DNA of 64,000 nucleotides from Ursus arctos. Taxonomy: Eukaryota > Chordata > Mammalia > Carnivora > Ursidae. The position numbers and the translations under genes are program-made. The notes beneath the pieces were generated by a model that saw only the letters and a list, made by a program, of their open reading frames with translations, was not told the DNA's origin and searched no databases. Of this stretch, positions 22,342 to 33,834 are shown piece by piece (position 1 is the stretch's first letter; the number at the start of each line of letters is the position of its first letter). The DNA is taken from contig NW_026622841.1 in the NCBI RefSeq assembly GCF_023065955.2, forward strand, positions 15,386,501 through 15,450,500, in the 5' to 3' direction.

Positions 22342-22591
22342 AAAATAGAAAATTCCAACCATTGCTGGTGGGAAAATGCAGATTGGTATGCGTAGTCGGA
22401 AAGCCACTGTCATCATTCAGTAAAGTTTAAGACACGCATACCATACAATCTGACAGTTTTACCTCTAGGCATGAGCCCTAGAGTAATTCTTGTACATGAC
22501 GCCAAACAGATATGTGTATGAATTTCATTCAGCGTTAATTCGATGACAAATAATTGGAAACAATCCAAATGTTCATCAACAAGGCAGTGGA
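22342..22591 (+). mobile_element. Old L1 ORF2/3' part, piece 2
   Basis: 'ccattgctggtgggaaaatg' and 'attggaaacaatccaaatg', then 'ttcatcaacaaggcagtgg', are L1 ORF2 C-terminal sequence collinear with piece 1. Confidence 0.8.
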
Positions 22592-23014
22592 GGGGCGTCT
22601 GGGTGGCTCAGTTGGTGAAACGACCAACTCTTGATTTCGGCTCTGGTCATGATCTCAGGGTCACGAGATCAAGCTCCATAGCCTTGCTCTGTGTTCAGAG
22701 AGGAGTCTACTTCCTCTCTCCTTCTGCCCCCCACCCTTCACACTCTCCTGCTCTAAATACATACATACAGGGGCGCCTGGGTGGCACAGCGGTTAAGCGT
22801 CTGCCTTTGGCTCAGGGCGTGATCCCAGCGATCTGGGATCAAGCCCCACATCAGGCTCTTCTGCTATGAGCCTGCTTCTTCCTCTCCCACTCCCCCTGCT
22901 TGTGTTCCCTCTCTCGCTGGCTGTCTCTATCTCTGTCGAATAAATAAATAAAATCTTTTAAAAAAATAAATAAATAAATACATACATACATACATACATA
23001 AAATTTTAAAAAAC
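22592..23014 (+). mobile_element. Can-SINE, long type, interrupted by a younger SINE
   Basis: The body runs 22592-22770 ('ggggcgtctgggtggctcag' to 'ctaaatacatacataca') and the ATAC-rich tail resumes at about 22976-23014. Flanking duplication acaaggcagtgga (22579-22591) / acaatgcagtgga (23015-23027). A younger ursid-type SINE sits in its tail. Confidence 0.93.
22771..22975 (+). mobile_element. Ursid-type young Can-SINE, nested in SINE tail
   Basis: 'ggtggcacagcggttaagcg', 'ctcagggcgtgatccc', 'ctctcgctggctgtctct' and 'gaataaataaataaaatc'. The 15-bp repeat aaatacatacataca flanks it (about 22755-22769 and 22976-22990). The low divergence from the other ursid-type copies suggests recent insertion. 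Confidence 0.95.
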
Positions 23015-23027
23015 ACAATGCAGTGGA

Positions 23028-23340
23028 TAATTAAACATTCCTACAGTGAAATTCTATACAACAGTGAAAATAAATACACTGAAGTTTCATGTATCAACAT
23101 GGATGAATCCCACAAACATAATGTTAATGCATATATATATATATATATATACACATATATATATGTGTCCATATTAGCGAATACATAGTATATCATATAT
23201 ATATATGTATAAACATTGTCTATATAATATATAAAACTGAAAATATAATAATAGTGTATGTATGTTAGAATATATATATATATATGTATATGGTATACTA
23301 CCACAGATACAGTGTTTAAAAAAATACAGTCTGTTAAACA
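23028..23340 (+). mobile_element. Old L1 3' end, piece 3, with (TA)n expansions
   Basis: 'cctacagtgaaattctata', 'caacatggatgaatccca' and 'aaacataatgttaatgc' continue the same L1. TA/TATG-rich simple sequence fills 23131-23290. Confidence 0.75.
23131..23290. repeat. (TA)n-rich simple sequence
   Basis: Several TATATA runs (23132-23150, 23155-23164, 23196-23206, 23272-23285) separated by short unique bases, in the 3' part of an old L1. Confidence 0.9.
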
Positions 23341-23356
23341 AAATCTTTAAAAAACA

Positions 23357-23459
23357 TATACATTTTTTTGAGTAAACCCTACATCCAACATAGAGCTCAA
23401 ACTTATGACCCCGAGATCCAGAGTCACGTGCTCTACATCAGAACCAGTCAGGAGCCCCT
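23357..23459 (-). mobile_element. Can-SINE, short type, antisense, diverged
   Basis: 'accctacatccaacatagag', 'ctcaaacttatgaccccga' and 'cagagtcacgtgctctac' are the reverse-complemented short-type body. The head is degraded (ccagtcaggagcccc). Confidence 0.85.
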
Positions 23460-24915
23460 CTGTTGTATATTTTAGAAATGAGCACTTTTGTAATGAAATT
23501 TTGAAAGCATCAATGGGGGTAATAAATAATTAATTCTGGGAAACAGTTCACCTGATGGGGAAGGAGTACAACGCAATCAGGGAAGGTCACAAAGGGAAAT
23601 TCCACTACATCCCTACTATTTTCCTTTAAACTGGGAATTGGTATATGGGTTGTCAATTTTAAGCCTTTTTAAAATTTTATTGTAGGAACTTTCAAATATA
23701 CACAAAAGTAGAAAAAACAGCATAATATAGCACCATGGACCCAGTGCCCAGCTTCAACAATTTGATAGTCTGTCTTGTTTCTTATATAATCCCATCAAAA
23801 TCCCTACACGAGAATTACTTCTCGTAACTCTAAGACATCATATTATTTCATTCGTTAATATCTATGTCAGTTTTCTTCCAATTTTGCTAAGAAATAATTA
23901 ACTTTGTCACTAAAAAGCCACTATATTTATGCAGTCATCATTGTCCTAAACCCTTATATTTGTATAGAGTTTCAGAGTTTAAGAAATACCCCATTTACAT
24001 TATGTATTTCTTTTGAGCCTAGCAATAGCATCTTGAAGTATGAAGGGTAGGTTATTATTTTAACGTCAATTTTGCTTACTCATAGTCTCTGGGAATGGAA
24101 CTCTTCTAGATTAAACTGTTTCCAAGTTTTTGTCCCTTACAATCAGAAAGGCACAAGGACGGAGAAAGAGGGAGAGGGAGAATTACCACATGCACACAGT
24201 TAACAATGCAATATTCTAACAGAGTTGTTAAACCCCCACATGTCTAGCAAGAAGGCAGCATCTCGTCAGATGCTAATGGATTGAGCTGATACTGCTAACA
24301 GTCATTTATTTGCATGTGATTATGCCTTCACTAAATCCTGCCACGATGAAAAATCCTGCTTCAATCACTGCCATAGAATTTTGTAAAATCAGTGATGATT
24401 GTTTTAAAAAGAGCTTTTCTGTAACAATTCCAATGTTTGGGTGTTTGAAGGATTTAGCCTCCCACAGAAGTGATTTTTTTCTAATATATTTGTAACCGTG
24501 GTGAGTTAAATTTGTAATGAAGAACAATTTTAAAATACCTCTTATCCTAGCATCATTTCACACTTATTCAAATGATATTTTTTGACTTCTGGCTTCTGAT
24601 TAGGGTGTAAAAAGCTGGAAAGTGTGCTTCCACTTATAAAAAGCAGGCTGAATAATTTGCATAATCACAGCTGTTTAAAACCCATCAAAAAGCCACGTTC
24701 ACAGGACAACCAGTTCACCCAAATCTAAAGAAAGACAGGTGTTGCCAATGAAAAACAGGGCGAGAGCACAGTTGTGTACTTCGGGCAGATATTGGAAACC
24801 ATTCAAGCTGGTAGGAAGAATTCAACTGAAATTCTTCTTTTTTTTTTCCATCTCTGATCCATAAGGTAACTCTTTTCATTTTTACTTTTAACTGCAGTAA
24901 ATTAACTGAAAATTA
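23460..24915. other. Mostly unassigned spacer; possible ancient L1 piece at 23665-23875
   Basis: 23665-23875 ('actttcaaatatacacaaaa', 'ggacccagtgcccagcttca') resembles a dispersed old L1-associated repeat; family and strand uncertain. The remainder (23880-24915) is AT-rich with nothing recognised; 24306-24527 has antisense frames without domains. Confidence 0.4.
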
Positions 24916-24919
24916 ATTT

Positions 24920-25382
24920 AACTGACATGCTTTTAATTGAAAAGTAGTTGACATAAAATATTGTATTCATTTCAGGTGTGTAACAGAATGATCTGACAAT
25001 TGCATACACTACAAAATGCTCACTATGACCAGTGGAGGAACCATCTGTTGCCATACAAAGTTGTTACAATATTATTGACTCTACTCCCTATGCTGTACTT
25101 TTCATCCCTCGGATTTATTTTGCATTTGGAAATTTGTACCTCTTAATGCCCTTTGCCTAATTTGCCTATGGCTCCACCCCCTCCCCTCTGGCAATCACCC
25201 TGTTGCACTCTGTATTTATGAGTTTGTGCCCACTGTTTGTTTGTTCATTTGTTTTGTTCTCCACAGCAGCTGAATTACTTCACATTCCCACCACCAGTGT
25301 ACAAAGATTCCTTCTTCTCCACATCCTCATCAACACTTGTTATTTCTTGTCTTTTTGATACTATTCATTCTGACTGGTGAAC
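24920..25382 (-). mobile_element. L1 3' end, antisense
   Basis: The reverse complement of L1 3' UTR plus ORF2 end: 'attcatttcaggtgtgtaac', 'ccaccccctcccctctggca', then 'acattcccaccaccagtgta', 'ttctccacatcctcatcaac' and 'attcattctgactggtga'. 5'-truncated. Confidence 0.92.
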
Positions 25383-25389
25383 TTCTAAA

Positions 25390-26040
25390 CTGACCACTCA
25401 AGCCTGACTGTAGGATACAGGTGTGTATGGAACCCACGTGGGAGCTAGGGACAGAGCGATACCACAAGGAGGCTTCCTCCACTCTCTCTTCCTGTTCCAG
25501 CCTTGCTCAGATTCACCTGGTAGGGTTTGCAGAGAAGAGCCTGCAAGGAGGGGGATGCATTCTCCCTCCAACATCTGCAGCTCTCAGGGCTTCTATCTCT
25601 CCTGGTGTGGGAGGGTGGGGGCGAGTTCTGAGTTGTTGCTGACTTTAGGCAGGCTCTACGTCCCTGAACCGGGTGGGGTCCTCTTAGTGATCCCGCTCCT
25701 CTCTCAGTGATGGAAGATCTGGAATAATCTGTATCCAGGACATACCCCTGTTCCTCCCACAGAGCAGAGTGTTTGTTCTTTCCTTCCACTCCCAAGTGCA
25801 TCAACTCCTCACCTGGTCCTAGATGGTGACAAGATGTATTGCTCGTCCTTCGGCAGACTGGGGCTTTTGTTCTGTAGAGGTGACCGAAAGAAAGAGCTGA
25901 GTGAGGCTCAGTGTATTCCCCACCTGGCTGCTCTTCCTCTCCTCCAGGCAAAATGGTAGGTTGTAATCCAACAATGTGAACGATTATATTAAACATAAAT
26001 ATTCTAAGCACGCAAATTAAAAGATTCATTGTACAGCAAT
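25390..26040. other. Unassigned GC-richer low-copy segment
   Basis: Lies between two L1 pieces. It hosts the longest open frame of the window (203 codons, minus, 25445-26056), whose N-terminal start lies in L1-derived sequence. No domain, signal peptide or family resemblance is visible and no splice structure is compelling. Most likely fortuitous. Confidence 0.4.
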
Positions 26041-26044
26041 TTCC

Positions 26045-26190
26045 CATCTTACGCAAGATGAATAAGTTCTAGACATCTGCTGCACAGCATTGTGCCTCCA
26101 GTTAGCAATACTGCGTTATGTACTCGAAAATTTCAGAGAACAGATCTCATGCTTAGTGTTCTTATCACAGGGAGAAAAAAAAATTTTAAG
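26045..26190 (+). mobile_element. L1 3' UTR end
   Basis: 'gcaagatgaataagttctag', 'tctgctgcacagcattgtgc', 'gttagcaatactgcgtta' and 'gatctcatgcttagtgttc' are the terminal L1M 3' UTR motifs, parallel to the copy at 58165-58305. Confidence 0.87.
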
Positions 26191-26214
26191 ACAGAGGTTG
26201 TCATCTTAGATTTT

Positions 26215-28190
26215 TTTTAAAAAATCTTAAACTATTCAATGAATATGGCAATATACCAGGTTACAAAATCAATATACAAAAACCAACTGTATTCTATATA
26301 CTAACAACAATCACAAATTAAAACTTAAAAAAAGCATTTACCAAAAGATGAGTCAGTAAACTATATTTTCTGGAAAAAGGTATTATTTACAATAGTACCT
26401 AAATATGTGAAATGCTGAGAAATAAATCTGACAAACAATGTGTAAGATCTGTACACTGGAAACTCAGAGGACTGCAGAGAGAAACTGAAGAAAACCTAAA
26501 TAAATGGAAAGAAATGGAAAGATAGAGCGTGTTAATGAATAGGTTACAAGATTGGATATTGTTAACATGCTCCCTCTCTTCCAGTCTGATCAAAGAACTC
26601 TATAGAATATTTTTGTAGATTTTGACAAGATGATTCTAATTCACAGAGAAATGCATAGGACATAGCATAACCAAAACAACTTTGAAAATGACAAGGTTGG
26701 AAGACCTGCACTATTTGATTCCAAGAGTAAACATAAAGCTATATTAATTGAGACACTGTGGTAAAGACAAATTCGACAATGAGCCAGAATAGAGAGCCCA
26801 AAATTAGACCCACATGTATAAGATTAATTGATGTTTAACAAAGTATAAAGGCATTTCGGGGGAGAAAGGATAGCCTTTTCAACAAATGGTACTGGGACAA
26901 CTGGATACACATATACAAAAAGAGAGAGACACAGAGAAAGAACTCAAAATGAATCATAGACCTAAATGTTAAATCTTAGGTAAGACTTCTAGAAGCATGA
27001 GTCTTTTTTTTTTTTTTTAAAGATTTTATTTATTTATTTGACAGAGATAGAGACAGCCAGCGAGAGAGGGAACACAAGCAGGGGGAGTGGGAGAGGAAGA
27101 GGCAGGCTCATAGCGGAGGAGCCTGATGTGGGACTCGATCCCATAACACTGGGATCACGTCCTGAGCTGAAGGCAGACGCTTAACGACTGTGCCACCCAG
27201 GCGCCCCTAGAAGCATGAGTCTTAAACCAAAAATGTCATAAATGGGACTGTCTTGAAATTAAGAACTCTTGTTCATTCACTGAATATGAAGTGAGTGAAA
27301 AATAAGCCATAGACTGGAATCAAACATTCGTGAATTACATATCTGCAAAAAGATTTGTACCAACAACATATGGAGAGTTCTTACAACTCAGTAATAAGAA
27401 GGTACATAACCCAATAAAATATGGTGCAAGATAAGTGAATGGTAAATAGGCACATGAACAGATATTCAACCTCATTAGTCACTAGGGAAATGCAAATTAA
27501 AACTACAGTACAATACCATTACACACCTATTGGGATGACTAGACGGACCCTACCAAGTGTTGGTGAGAACACAGAGCAACCAGATGTCTCGTACTCTGGT
27601 GGTAGGAATGCCAATATGGTAAACCACCTGAAAACAGTTTGACGGGTTCCTAAAAAGTTGAATATATTCATTCCATTTAACAGGCCATTCCACTCCTAAG
27701 TATTTCCTAAAGAAGAAGGAAACATATCACCATACAATAAATAGTATGCAGATGTTCATAGCAATATTATTTATAATAAAGCTGGAAGCAATCCAAATGT
27801 CCATCAGCAGGTGAATAGATATACTGTGGTATATCCACACAATGGAATATATTCAACCATAATAAGAAATCAACAATTGTTGCAAGCAACAATATGGATT
27901 GATCTTGGAATAGTTAAACTGAATGAAAAAAAGCCAGATAGTAAAAAGAGTACATACGATAGGATTCCATTTGTGTAAAAATCTACAGTGACAAAGCAGG
28001 TAACTACTGCTTTCCTGGAGAAGGAGTGGAGGGCAGGGAAAGACAGGAAAGAGAGACTTACAAAGGGTCATAAAGAAATTGTGGAGTTGGTTGAAAGGGT
28101 AGATACATATGTCAAAACCTATCAAATCGCACTATTTTATATGCATAGTTTATTCGATGTTGATTATACCTCAATAAATCCGTGAAAATG
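26215..28190 (+). mobile_element. L1 3' half (ORF2 C-terminal region and 3' UTR)
   Basis: About 2 kb of sense-strand L1: RT-downstream ORF2 ('acaaaatcaatatacaaaa', 'gaacactaggg'-type wording degraded), 'tcaacaaatggtactgggac', 'caacctcattagtcactagg', 'ccattccactcctaagtat', 'caatccaaatgtccatcagc', 'caatggaatatattcaacc' and the 3' terminus 'gattatacctcaataaatcc'. Multiple frameshifts and stops, so no functional protein. A SINE interrupts it at 27006-27207. Mid-aged L1. Confidence 0.94.
27006..27207 (-). mobile_element. Ursid-type Can-SINE, antisense, inside L1
   Basis: Poly(T), 'gattttatttatttatttga', 'agacagccagcgagagaggg', 'cttaacgactgtgccaccca' and 'ggcgcccc'. Exact 16-bp target duplication tagaagcatgagtctt (26990-27005 and 27208-27223), so the insertion is recent. 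Confidence 0.98.
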
Positions 28191-28363
28191 ACAACAGCAT
28201 TCTTAAAATTGTGATACAAAACATGAAGACTAATACACACACTCTTGTGTAATCTGCTTTTGTTTTGGTAGCACACTCTGTCCTAATCCAAACTATGAGA
28301 AAACAATCTGATCAACAGGACAATTTTATTAAAACAAACATTTGATCTAAAATGACTGTCTTT

Positions 28364-28562
28364 GGGGAACCTGGGTGGCTCAGTTGGTTAAGTGCCTGCC
28401 TTCAGCTCAGGTCATTATCCCAGGGTCATGGGATCGAGCCCCGCGTCGGGCTCCTTGCTTAGCAGGGAGCCTGCTTCTCCCTCTCCTTCTCCCTGCTGCT
28501 CCCCCTGCTTATGCTCTCTGTCAAATAAATAAAATAAAATCTAATTAATTAATTAATTAATT
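28364..28562 (+). mobile_element. Can-SINE, long type, with (TTAA)n tail
   Basis: Diverged head (ggggaacctgggtggctcag), 'tgggatcgagccccgcgtcg', CT-rich body, then a TTAA array at 28543-28565 in place of the A tail. Flanks aaatgactgtcttt / aaatgattgtcttt (28350-28363 and 28563-28576). Confidence 0.96.
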
Positions 28563-28579
28563 AAATGATTGTCTTTGTC

Positions 28580-29175
28580 ATGCTTTTCTTCTTTCCCCAT
28601 TATCAGTGGTTTTAATAGGCCAAAAAGACAATTCTATTGCATTTATACATCCTTTAATGTTAAACTTCATATAATGTCAGAAAATTTTTTTCTATACTTT
28701 GGCCTTTTCCTAATTAATTTTCAGCCAATACTCTTGCTCTGTATTATTCATAACAGTAAAAATTTGAAGACTACGGTGTCTATTATTAGAGGGTATACTG
28801 TAGCATAAAGAGCACGCAGAACGGAAATAATTAGGAAAAGAGCAATTAAAAGTTGCAAAAGCAAAAAAGATAGTTTGTTATCTTCCTAGACTATTTATAC
28901 TCAGTTCATTACTTTTTCTTATTTAACAATAAAATAAAACATGCAAGTTGTGAATTTTTCTCTGATTACTCCTTTGTCCAGAATTGGTATTGTTTTGATA
29001 TGATTGCTTTCCATATCTAAATATAACATGAATTTCAAATAATTAAACTCCTAAACATTAAAGTCTTTACTTAAACTTTAATCTAAAAATGATTAGATTT
29101 TTAGTTAAACATCTGTGATCAATTTTTACTTATAGTTCATCTCATATAGTAAGAGAAAGAGGTCTGTTTAATTTT
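28580..29175. other. Unassigned AT-rich spacer
   Basis: No gene or named repeat. A small inverted repeat ctaaaaa...tttttag lies near 29081-29102. Confidence 0.5.
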
Positions 29176-29179
29176 TGAC

Positions 29180-29296
29180 GGGGGCACCTTGCTGACTCAA
29201 TCAGTAGATCATGTGACTCTTGATCTTGGGGTTGTAATTTTGAGTCCCATGTTGGATGTAGAGATTACTTTAAAATATAAATCTTTAAAAAAAAAA
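29180..29296 (+). mobile_element. Can-SINE, short type
   Basis: 'gggggcaccttgctgactca', 'gatcatgtgactcttgatct', 'tgagtcccatgttggatg' and an A-rich tail. Confidence 0.92.
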
Positions 29297-29411
29297 TAGC
29301 TTTGACATTTATTAAGATTTTCTCCAGGTTTAATATAAGAATGGTTTTGTAAATGTTACATTGATTGGGAAAGAAAGTACAGTACTTGGAGAGGTAAAAA
29401 ATTCAATATTA

Positions 29412-29616
29412 GGGGAGTGTGGGTGGCTCAGTCAGTTGAGCGTCTGACTCTTGGTTTCAGCTCAGGTTGTGATCAGGGTTGTGGGATCGAGCCCCATATC
29501 TGGCTCCATGCTGAGCATGGAGTCTGCTTGAGATTCTCTCTCTCTCTCTCCCCCCCTCTGCCCTCCCCCCCATATTCTCTCTTTCTCTCTGTAAAATAAT
29601 CTTTTTTTAAAAAAAG
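29412..29616 (+). mobile_element. Can-SINE, long type
   Basis: 'gggtggctcagtcagttgag', 'tgggatcgagccccatatct' and a CT-rich 3' body. Exact 10-bp repeat ttcaatatta flanks it (29402-29411 and 29617-29626). Confidence 0.97.
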
Positions 29617-29659
29617 TTCAATATTAAATCAAACTTACTATAATATTTGTATCCTCCTT

Positions 29660-30010
29660 GTTTACCCTCAAATTTTTTATTTTGAAAAATTTCAAACCTA
29701 CAGTAAAATTAAAAGAATATCCCATATACCCTTCACCTACATTCACCAACTGTTAGCATTTTACCACATTTGTACATAGATAGATACAATTTGTGTGTGG
29801 TTTTATGTATCTTAACAGACAGGCAGATTTTTTTTTTTTTGCAGAATCATTTAAAAATAAGTTTTAGACATAAAAGATTCAGCATATATCTCCTAAAAAC
29901 CAGAACAGTTTTCAACATAAGCAGAATTCTATTATGATAATGAAGGAATTTGATTTAATAATGTTTCTTAATACAAAATCCATATTCAAGATTCCTCAAT
30001 TGTCTAAATA
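29660..30010. mobile_element. Ancient dispersed repeat, probably L1M-associated
   Basis: 'tttgaaaaatttcaaaccta', 'catatacccttcacctac', 'accaactgttagcatttta' and 'cctcaattgtctaaatattg' occur in the order of an old high-copy mammalian repeat. Family and strand are uncertain. Similar wording recurs at about 32440-32575. Confidence 0.5.
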
Positions 30011-30302
30011 TTGTCCTTTAAAACTTTATTTCCATCAAGTTGATAGAATAAATGAGAGAAATTATATGCAGAATATGCATTTGATCAAATTGAACATCCT
30101 TTCATGATTAAACAATAATTTTCAGCAAACGAAGTCTAGAAGGAAATAGCCTTCTGATAAAAGTTACCTGTGAAAAACCTATTGCTAACATCACATGTCA
30201 TGGAAAATTACTGAAAGTTTTCTTCCTGAGACCGGAAACAACACATGGATATCCACCGTAACCACTTCTAAACATTTATGTGTGTGTGTGTATGTACATA
30301 TA

Positions 30303-30940
30303 TATATATGAGATCCTAGCCAATGCAAAAAATAAACAGTGTAATGATTAAAAAGAAGTAATCCTGTCGTTACTCAATGACATGTTCGCATACACAGAAA
30401 AACTAAAACAACCCAAACTATCAAAATTAAAAAGAGAATTTAGCAAAGTTGCTGGTTAGAAGCTCAGTATCATGTTTCTACCTATTAACAACAACAACAA
30501 CAACAGCAACAACAAAATGTTTGGAGAATAAAGTAAAAATCAATACCATACCCAGTAGCACCAAAAAATATCAAGTACATAGGACTTCGAGCTTTCGAAA
30601 GATGTGCTACATTGATGTACCAAGAACTTTAAAAGAAGTTTTGCTAAGAAGTTTGGAGAATGACTAAATAAATGAGCCATATAGCATGCTTATGAATTGG
30701 ATGACTGAACCAATAAAGTGAATTCTCCCAAATCTATTTATATATTCAATGTAATCCCAATTATCCAGCAGGTTATTTCGTAGAAACAATGAGCTGATTC
30801 TAAATTTTACATGGAGATGGAAAGAATCTGGAATGGCCAAAGCAAATTTGAAGAACAAAGTTGGGAGTTTCTACACAACCAGGTAACAAGATTTATCACG
30901 AAGCTACACTGTGATATTGAGGCAATGATGAACAAATGGA
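30303..30940 (+). mobile_element. L1 ORF2 reverse-transcriptase-region fragment
   Basis: 'gatcctagccaatgcaaaa', 'agcaaagttgctggttaga', 'ccaagaactttaaaaga', 'caatgtaatcccaattatcc' and 'gctgattctaaattttacat' are collinear with L1 ORF2 downstream of the RT core. Full of stops. An AAC microsatellite (30487-30516) has expanded inside. Confidence 0.85.
30487..30516. repeat. (AAC)n microsatellite
   Basis: About nine AAC units with one AGC variant. Confidence 0.9.
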
Positions 30941-30944
30941 TCAA

Positions 30945-31300
30945 TGAAACCACGGTACTTTGTCACAACAGCCACAGGAAACCAACATGGGGAGTACTGA
31001 AGATCCGCTAGGTGCCTCCATGCCCATCCCCACAGGCACACGTATCTTCTACTCTCTATGACCTGGATCTGCTCATATACCCCATCACTATCTCTCATGA
31101 TGTAATTAGGATAGTTTCTTCATATATATGCGACTAGCAGCTGTATCTAGTTAGCTGTTAGCTCATCTCTTGAGCATTTAATTTCAATGATTCTATTTTT
31201 CATTTTTGGGCAATAACTGTTCTCTAATTTCTCATGTTCCTTTTTTATAATCTTTTGTTTCACTTGAAATCTCTATCATATATCTTGTCAATTTCGGTTA
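30945..31300. other. Unassigned AT-rich spacer
   Basis: No gene recognised. 31150-31300 vaguely resembles antisense L1 ORF1 wording but is too diverged to call. Confidence 0.4.
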
Positions 31301-31306
31301 GTTCTA

Positions 31307-31410
31307 GGGGCGCTTGGCAGGCTCGGGCAGGAGCATGGGACTCTTGATCTTGACGTTGTAAGTTCCAACCCCATGCTGGGTGTAGAATTACTTAAAAAAA
31401 AAAAAAAACA
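31307..31410 (+). mobile_element. Can-SINE, short type, tail invaded by younger SINE
   Basis: 'ggggcgcttggcaggctcgg', 'gcatgggactcttgatcttg', 'ccaaccccatgctgggtgt' and poly(A). The flanking pair ttagttctag / atagttctag (about 31298-31307 and 31658-31667) lies outside the younger SINE, so the tail originally ended near 31657. Confidence 0.92.
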
Positions 31411-31608
31411 GGGGCGCCTGGGTAGCGCAGTCGTTAAAGCGTCTGCCTTCGGCTCAGGGCGTGATCCTGGCGATCCGGGATCGAGTCCCACATCGGGCTC
31501 CTCCGCTGGGAGCCTGCTTCTTCCTCTCCCACTCCCCCTGCTGTGTTCCCTCTCTCGCTGGCTGTCTCTCTGTCACATAAATAAATAAAATCTTTAAAAA
31601 AAAAAAAA
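31411..31608 (+). mobile_element. Ursid-type Can-SINE, nested in poly(A) of older SINE
   Basis: 'ggggcgcctgggtagcgcag', 'ctcagggcgtgatcctg', 'gggctcctccgctgggagcc' and 'ctctcgctggctgtctct'. Inserted within the A tail of the short-type SINE at 31307. Confidence 0.96.
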
Positions 31609-31669
31609 CAGAACAAAGCAAAACAAAACAAAAAACATCCTAAATTTAAAAAAAAATAGTTCTAGTATG

Positions 31670-32435
31670 GAGTTAACACTCATGTTTGTGGCATTGATTG
31701 ATTTCCTTCCTAGATTATTTTTTATTTGCATTTTGTCTTTAACATTGATGATCTATGACTGTCTCCTGTACCTAAAGTTATGAGAAAAGCTTCATATTTA
31801 CATCTGAGAGGGAATCAGATTTGTCGTGGCTGACTTTTTCCCCCACCCCAAACTGCGGTCAAGTAGCCACTTCCCAGCACCGCTCAGGGAGAAAGGACAG
31901 TGTCATCCTGATCCATTAAGCCAAGGCAACATGGTGAGACTGGGAGTTGCATGCAGGGCACTCAGCCCTTGCTTTTTCACTTTGTGTGTACCTGTGTCAC
32001 TATTTGGCCATTAGAAACTTGGTCCCCAACCACTGTGGGCTTTAGCTTCTCCTTGCTATTCTCATTTCGATCTCCATTTCTGTTCTGAGTGTTGATTATT
32101 ACAGTCGTTTGAGCTCATGTACGTAAGCATTTATAAGATAGCCCATTCAGAAGGAGCAGGCAAAAGGGGGAATCAGAAATCTGTGTGGCTAAGTTTGGGG
32201 TGCCCGTTGGGTACCCATGTGGCAATACAGAATAGATCATTGCGTGTTCATAAGAGCGCACCTCTCATGGGAGAAGTTAGAGTTGGAAAGAAAAATGTTG
32301 TTGTTATCAGTATTTAAATTATTTTTAGAGGTCTGGATGAGCTCAGCCAGGGTAAGAATTCTCTAGTCAAATGTTCTAGGCTCACTTCCTCCATTTCCCC
32401 AACTATTATGCACTAAGAAAATAAATTATGAAATA
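31670..32435. other. Unassigned low-copy spacer
   Basis: Mixed composition. Short plus frames (31826-32014, 32117-32317) have no recognisable domain. No named repeat. Confidence 0.5.
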
Positions 32436-32439
32436 TTTC

Positions 32440-32580
32440 AAAGGTATAGATAACCACAGAAAATAATATAATAAACTCTCAACTACAACTACCAAGTTTC
32501 TTTAAATAGATGTTAACATTTTGCCATATTTCTTCAGATATTTCCCTTTTTAAGAATAAAGTATTACAAAAAAATTGTTT
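32440..32580. mobile_element. Ancient dispersed repeat, probably L1M-associated
   Basis: 'agatgttaacattttgccat' followed by 'atttcttcagatatttccc' matches wording seen in old L1-linked repeats and in 29660-30010. Low certainty. Confidence 0.4.
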
Positions 32581-33270
32581 TAATAGCTCATTCACATAAG
32601 CTGAGATTGTCACATTGCTGGAAGGTCAAATATTTGGCTTTTAAAAGGGGTGTGTGTTCTGTGTACTTTTTAGTTATAGGGACATATTTATAGTCTTATA
32701 TATGCCAGGTATGGTGGTTTATATTTTTTGGCATTTTTGGAATTTCTTTCACTTCCTTTTTCAGCATTCTCTTTGATATTTGATGAGAAGTCAGGGGATA
32801 TAAAAAGAAGTTATTATAAGCCCTAAAATCTCTAATGCAGTCATTTTGAAATTTTTATTTAAAACTTATATATTAAATATCACTTAATTTTTAAGAAAAG
32901 AGGCTAGTAATACACATGCTTTTGATAATATAAACACTAGGTTAGCCATTAACTTTTGTTTAATTAGGGAAAGAAGAAAGTTAAAAAGTATTTGGATGAC
33001 AGTTTCTGCAAAATTTATTTTAAATCAATATTTATTCTGAACCTTGTCATCATGGGGTTAGGCTTCTGAGCATATCTTTAATAAGAAGGTCCATGACCCT
33101 CCCTGCATTATCCAGAAACCTGTTTTAATATTTCTAAAGACTGTTGACTTGTAATGTGAAACTATAAATAATTGTTATAGAAAATTAGAAGTAGAAGATA
33201 GTGTTGGTTTACTTAATGTTGAAAGCCATGTCATCAGAGGTTAAATTTATGTATTTATTTATTTTCAGTT
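32581..33270. other. Unassigned AT-rich spacer
   Basis: No gene or named repeat recognised. Confidence 0.5.
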
Positions 33271-33274
33271 TACA

Positions 33275-33830
33275 AGGCCTTATGTGGTCTCTTTGCCTTG
33301 TTCCCTGTCCTGATCTCCTTTTTGTTCTTTCTCTCTTATCCCCTTTCCAGCCACACTAACTTTTCAGCTCTTCCTAGAACACTCCAGACACACTCTCGAC
33401 AAAGCCCAGCTTGATCCTTCTGGAACACCCTGTTCTGATATCGGCCTGGTTAATTCCCTCACCTCCTTCACGTTTTTGCTTAAAGGTAACTTTCTCAGTG
33501 AAGCCTACTCACTCTGACACCCAATTTAAAATTGTAACCTGCCCACCACCCCAGCCCTTCCCATCCTCCTTACCCTGATTTTTGCTTTCTCTCTTCTATA
33601 GCTTATCACTGTCACTTTTCACCCTTGAAAATAATAGGCGCTTTACTCATCTATGCCATGTAACTTATTATCTTTACTGTTTATTTCTGTGCACACACAC
33701 ACCCTTGGGCAGGGGTCTCTGTGGTTCATTGTTGTTTTGTTATTGACACTCACAAACACATCTCAAGAGCAGAGATAACACAGAGAACATAGTAGGTGCT
33801 CAATAAATACTTGTGGAATCGAATCTTTGA
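33275..33830 (+). mobile_element. L2 3' end
   Basis: About 550 bp of collinear L2 (CR1-like LINE) 3' end: 'ccagccacactaacttttca', 'ttccctcacctccttcacg', 'tcagtgaagcctactcac', 'tatagcttatcactgtcac', 'gggcaggggtctctgtgg' and finally 'agtaggtgctcaataaatac'. 5'-truncated, ancient, not coding. Confidence 0.92.
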
Positions 33831-33834
33831 GGCT

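Noticed and set aside
25445..26056. Longest open frame (203 codons, minus strand)
   Set aside because: Its start lies in an L1 3' end region, it has no recognisable domain, no compelling splice or promoter context, and a GC-richer composition that favours chance open frames.
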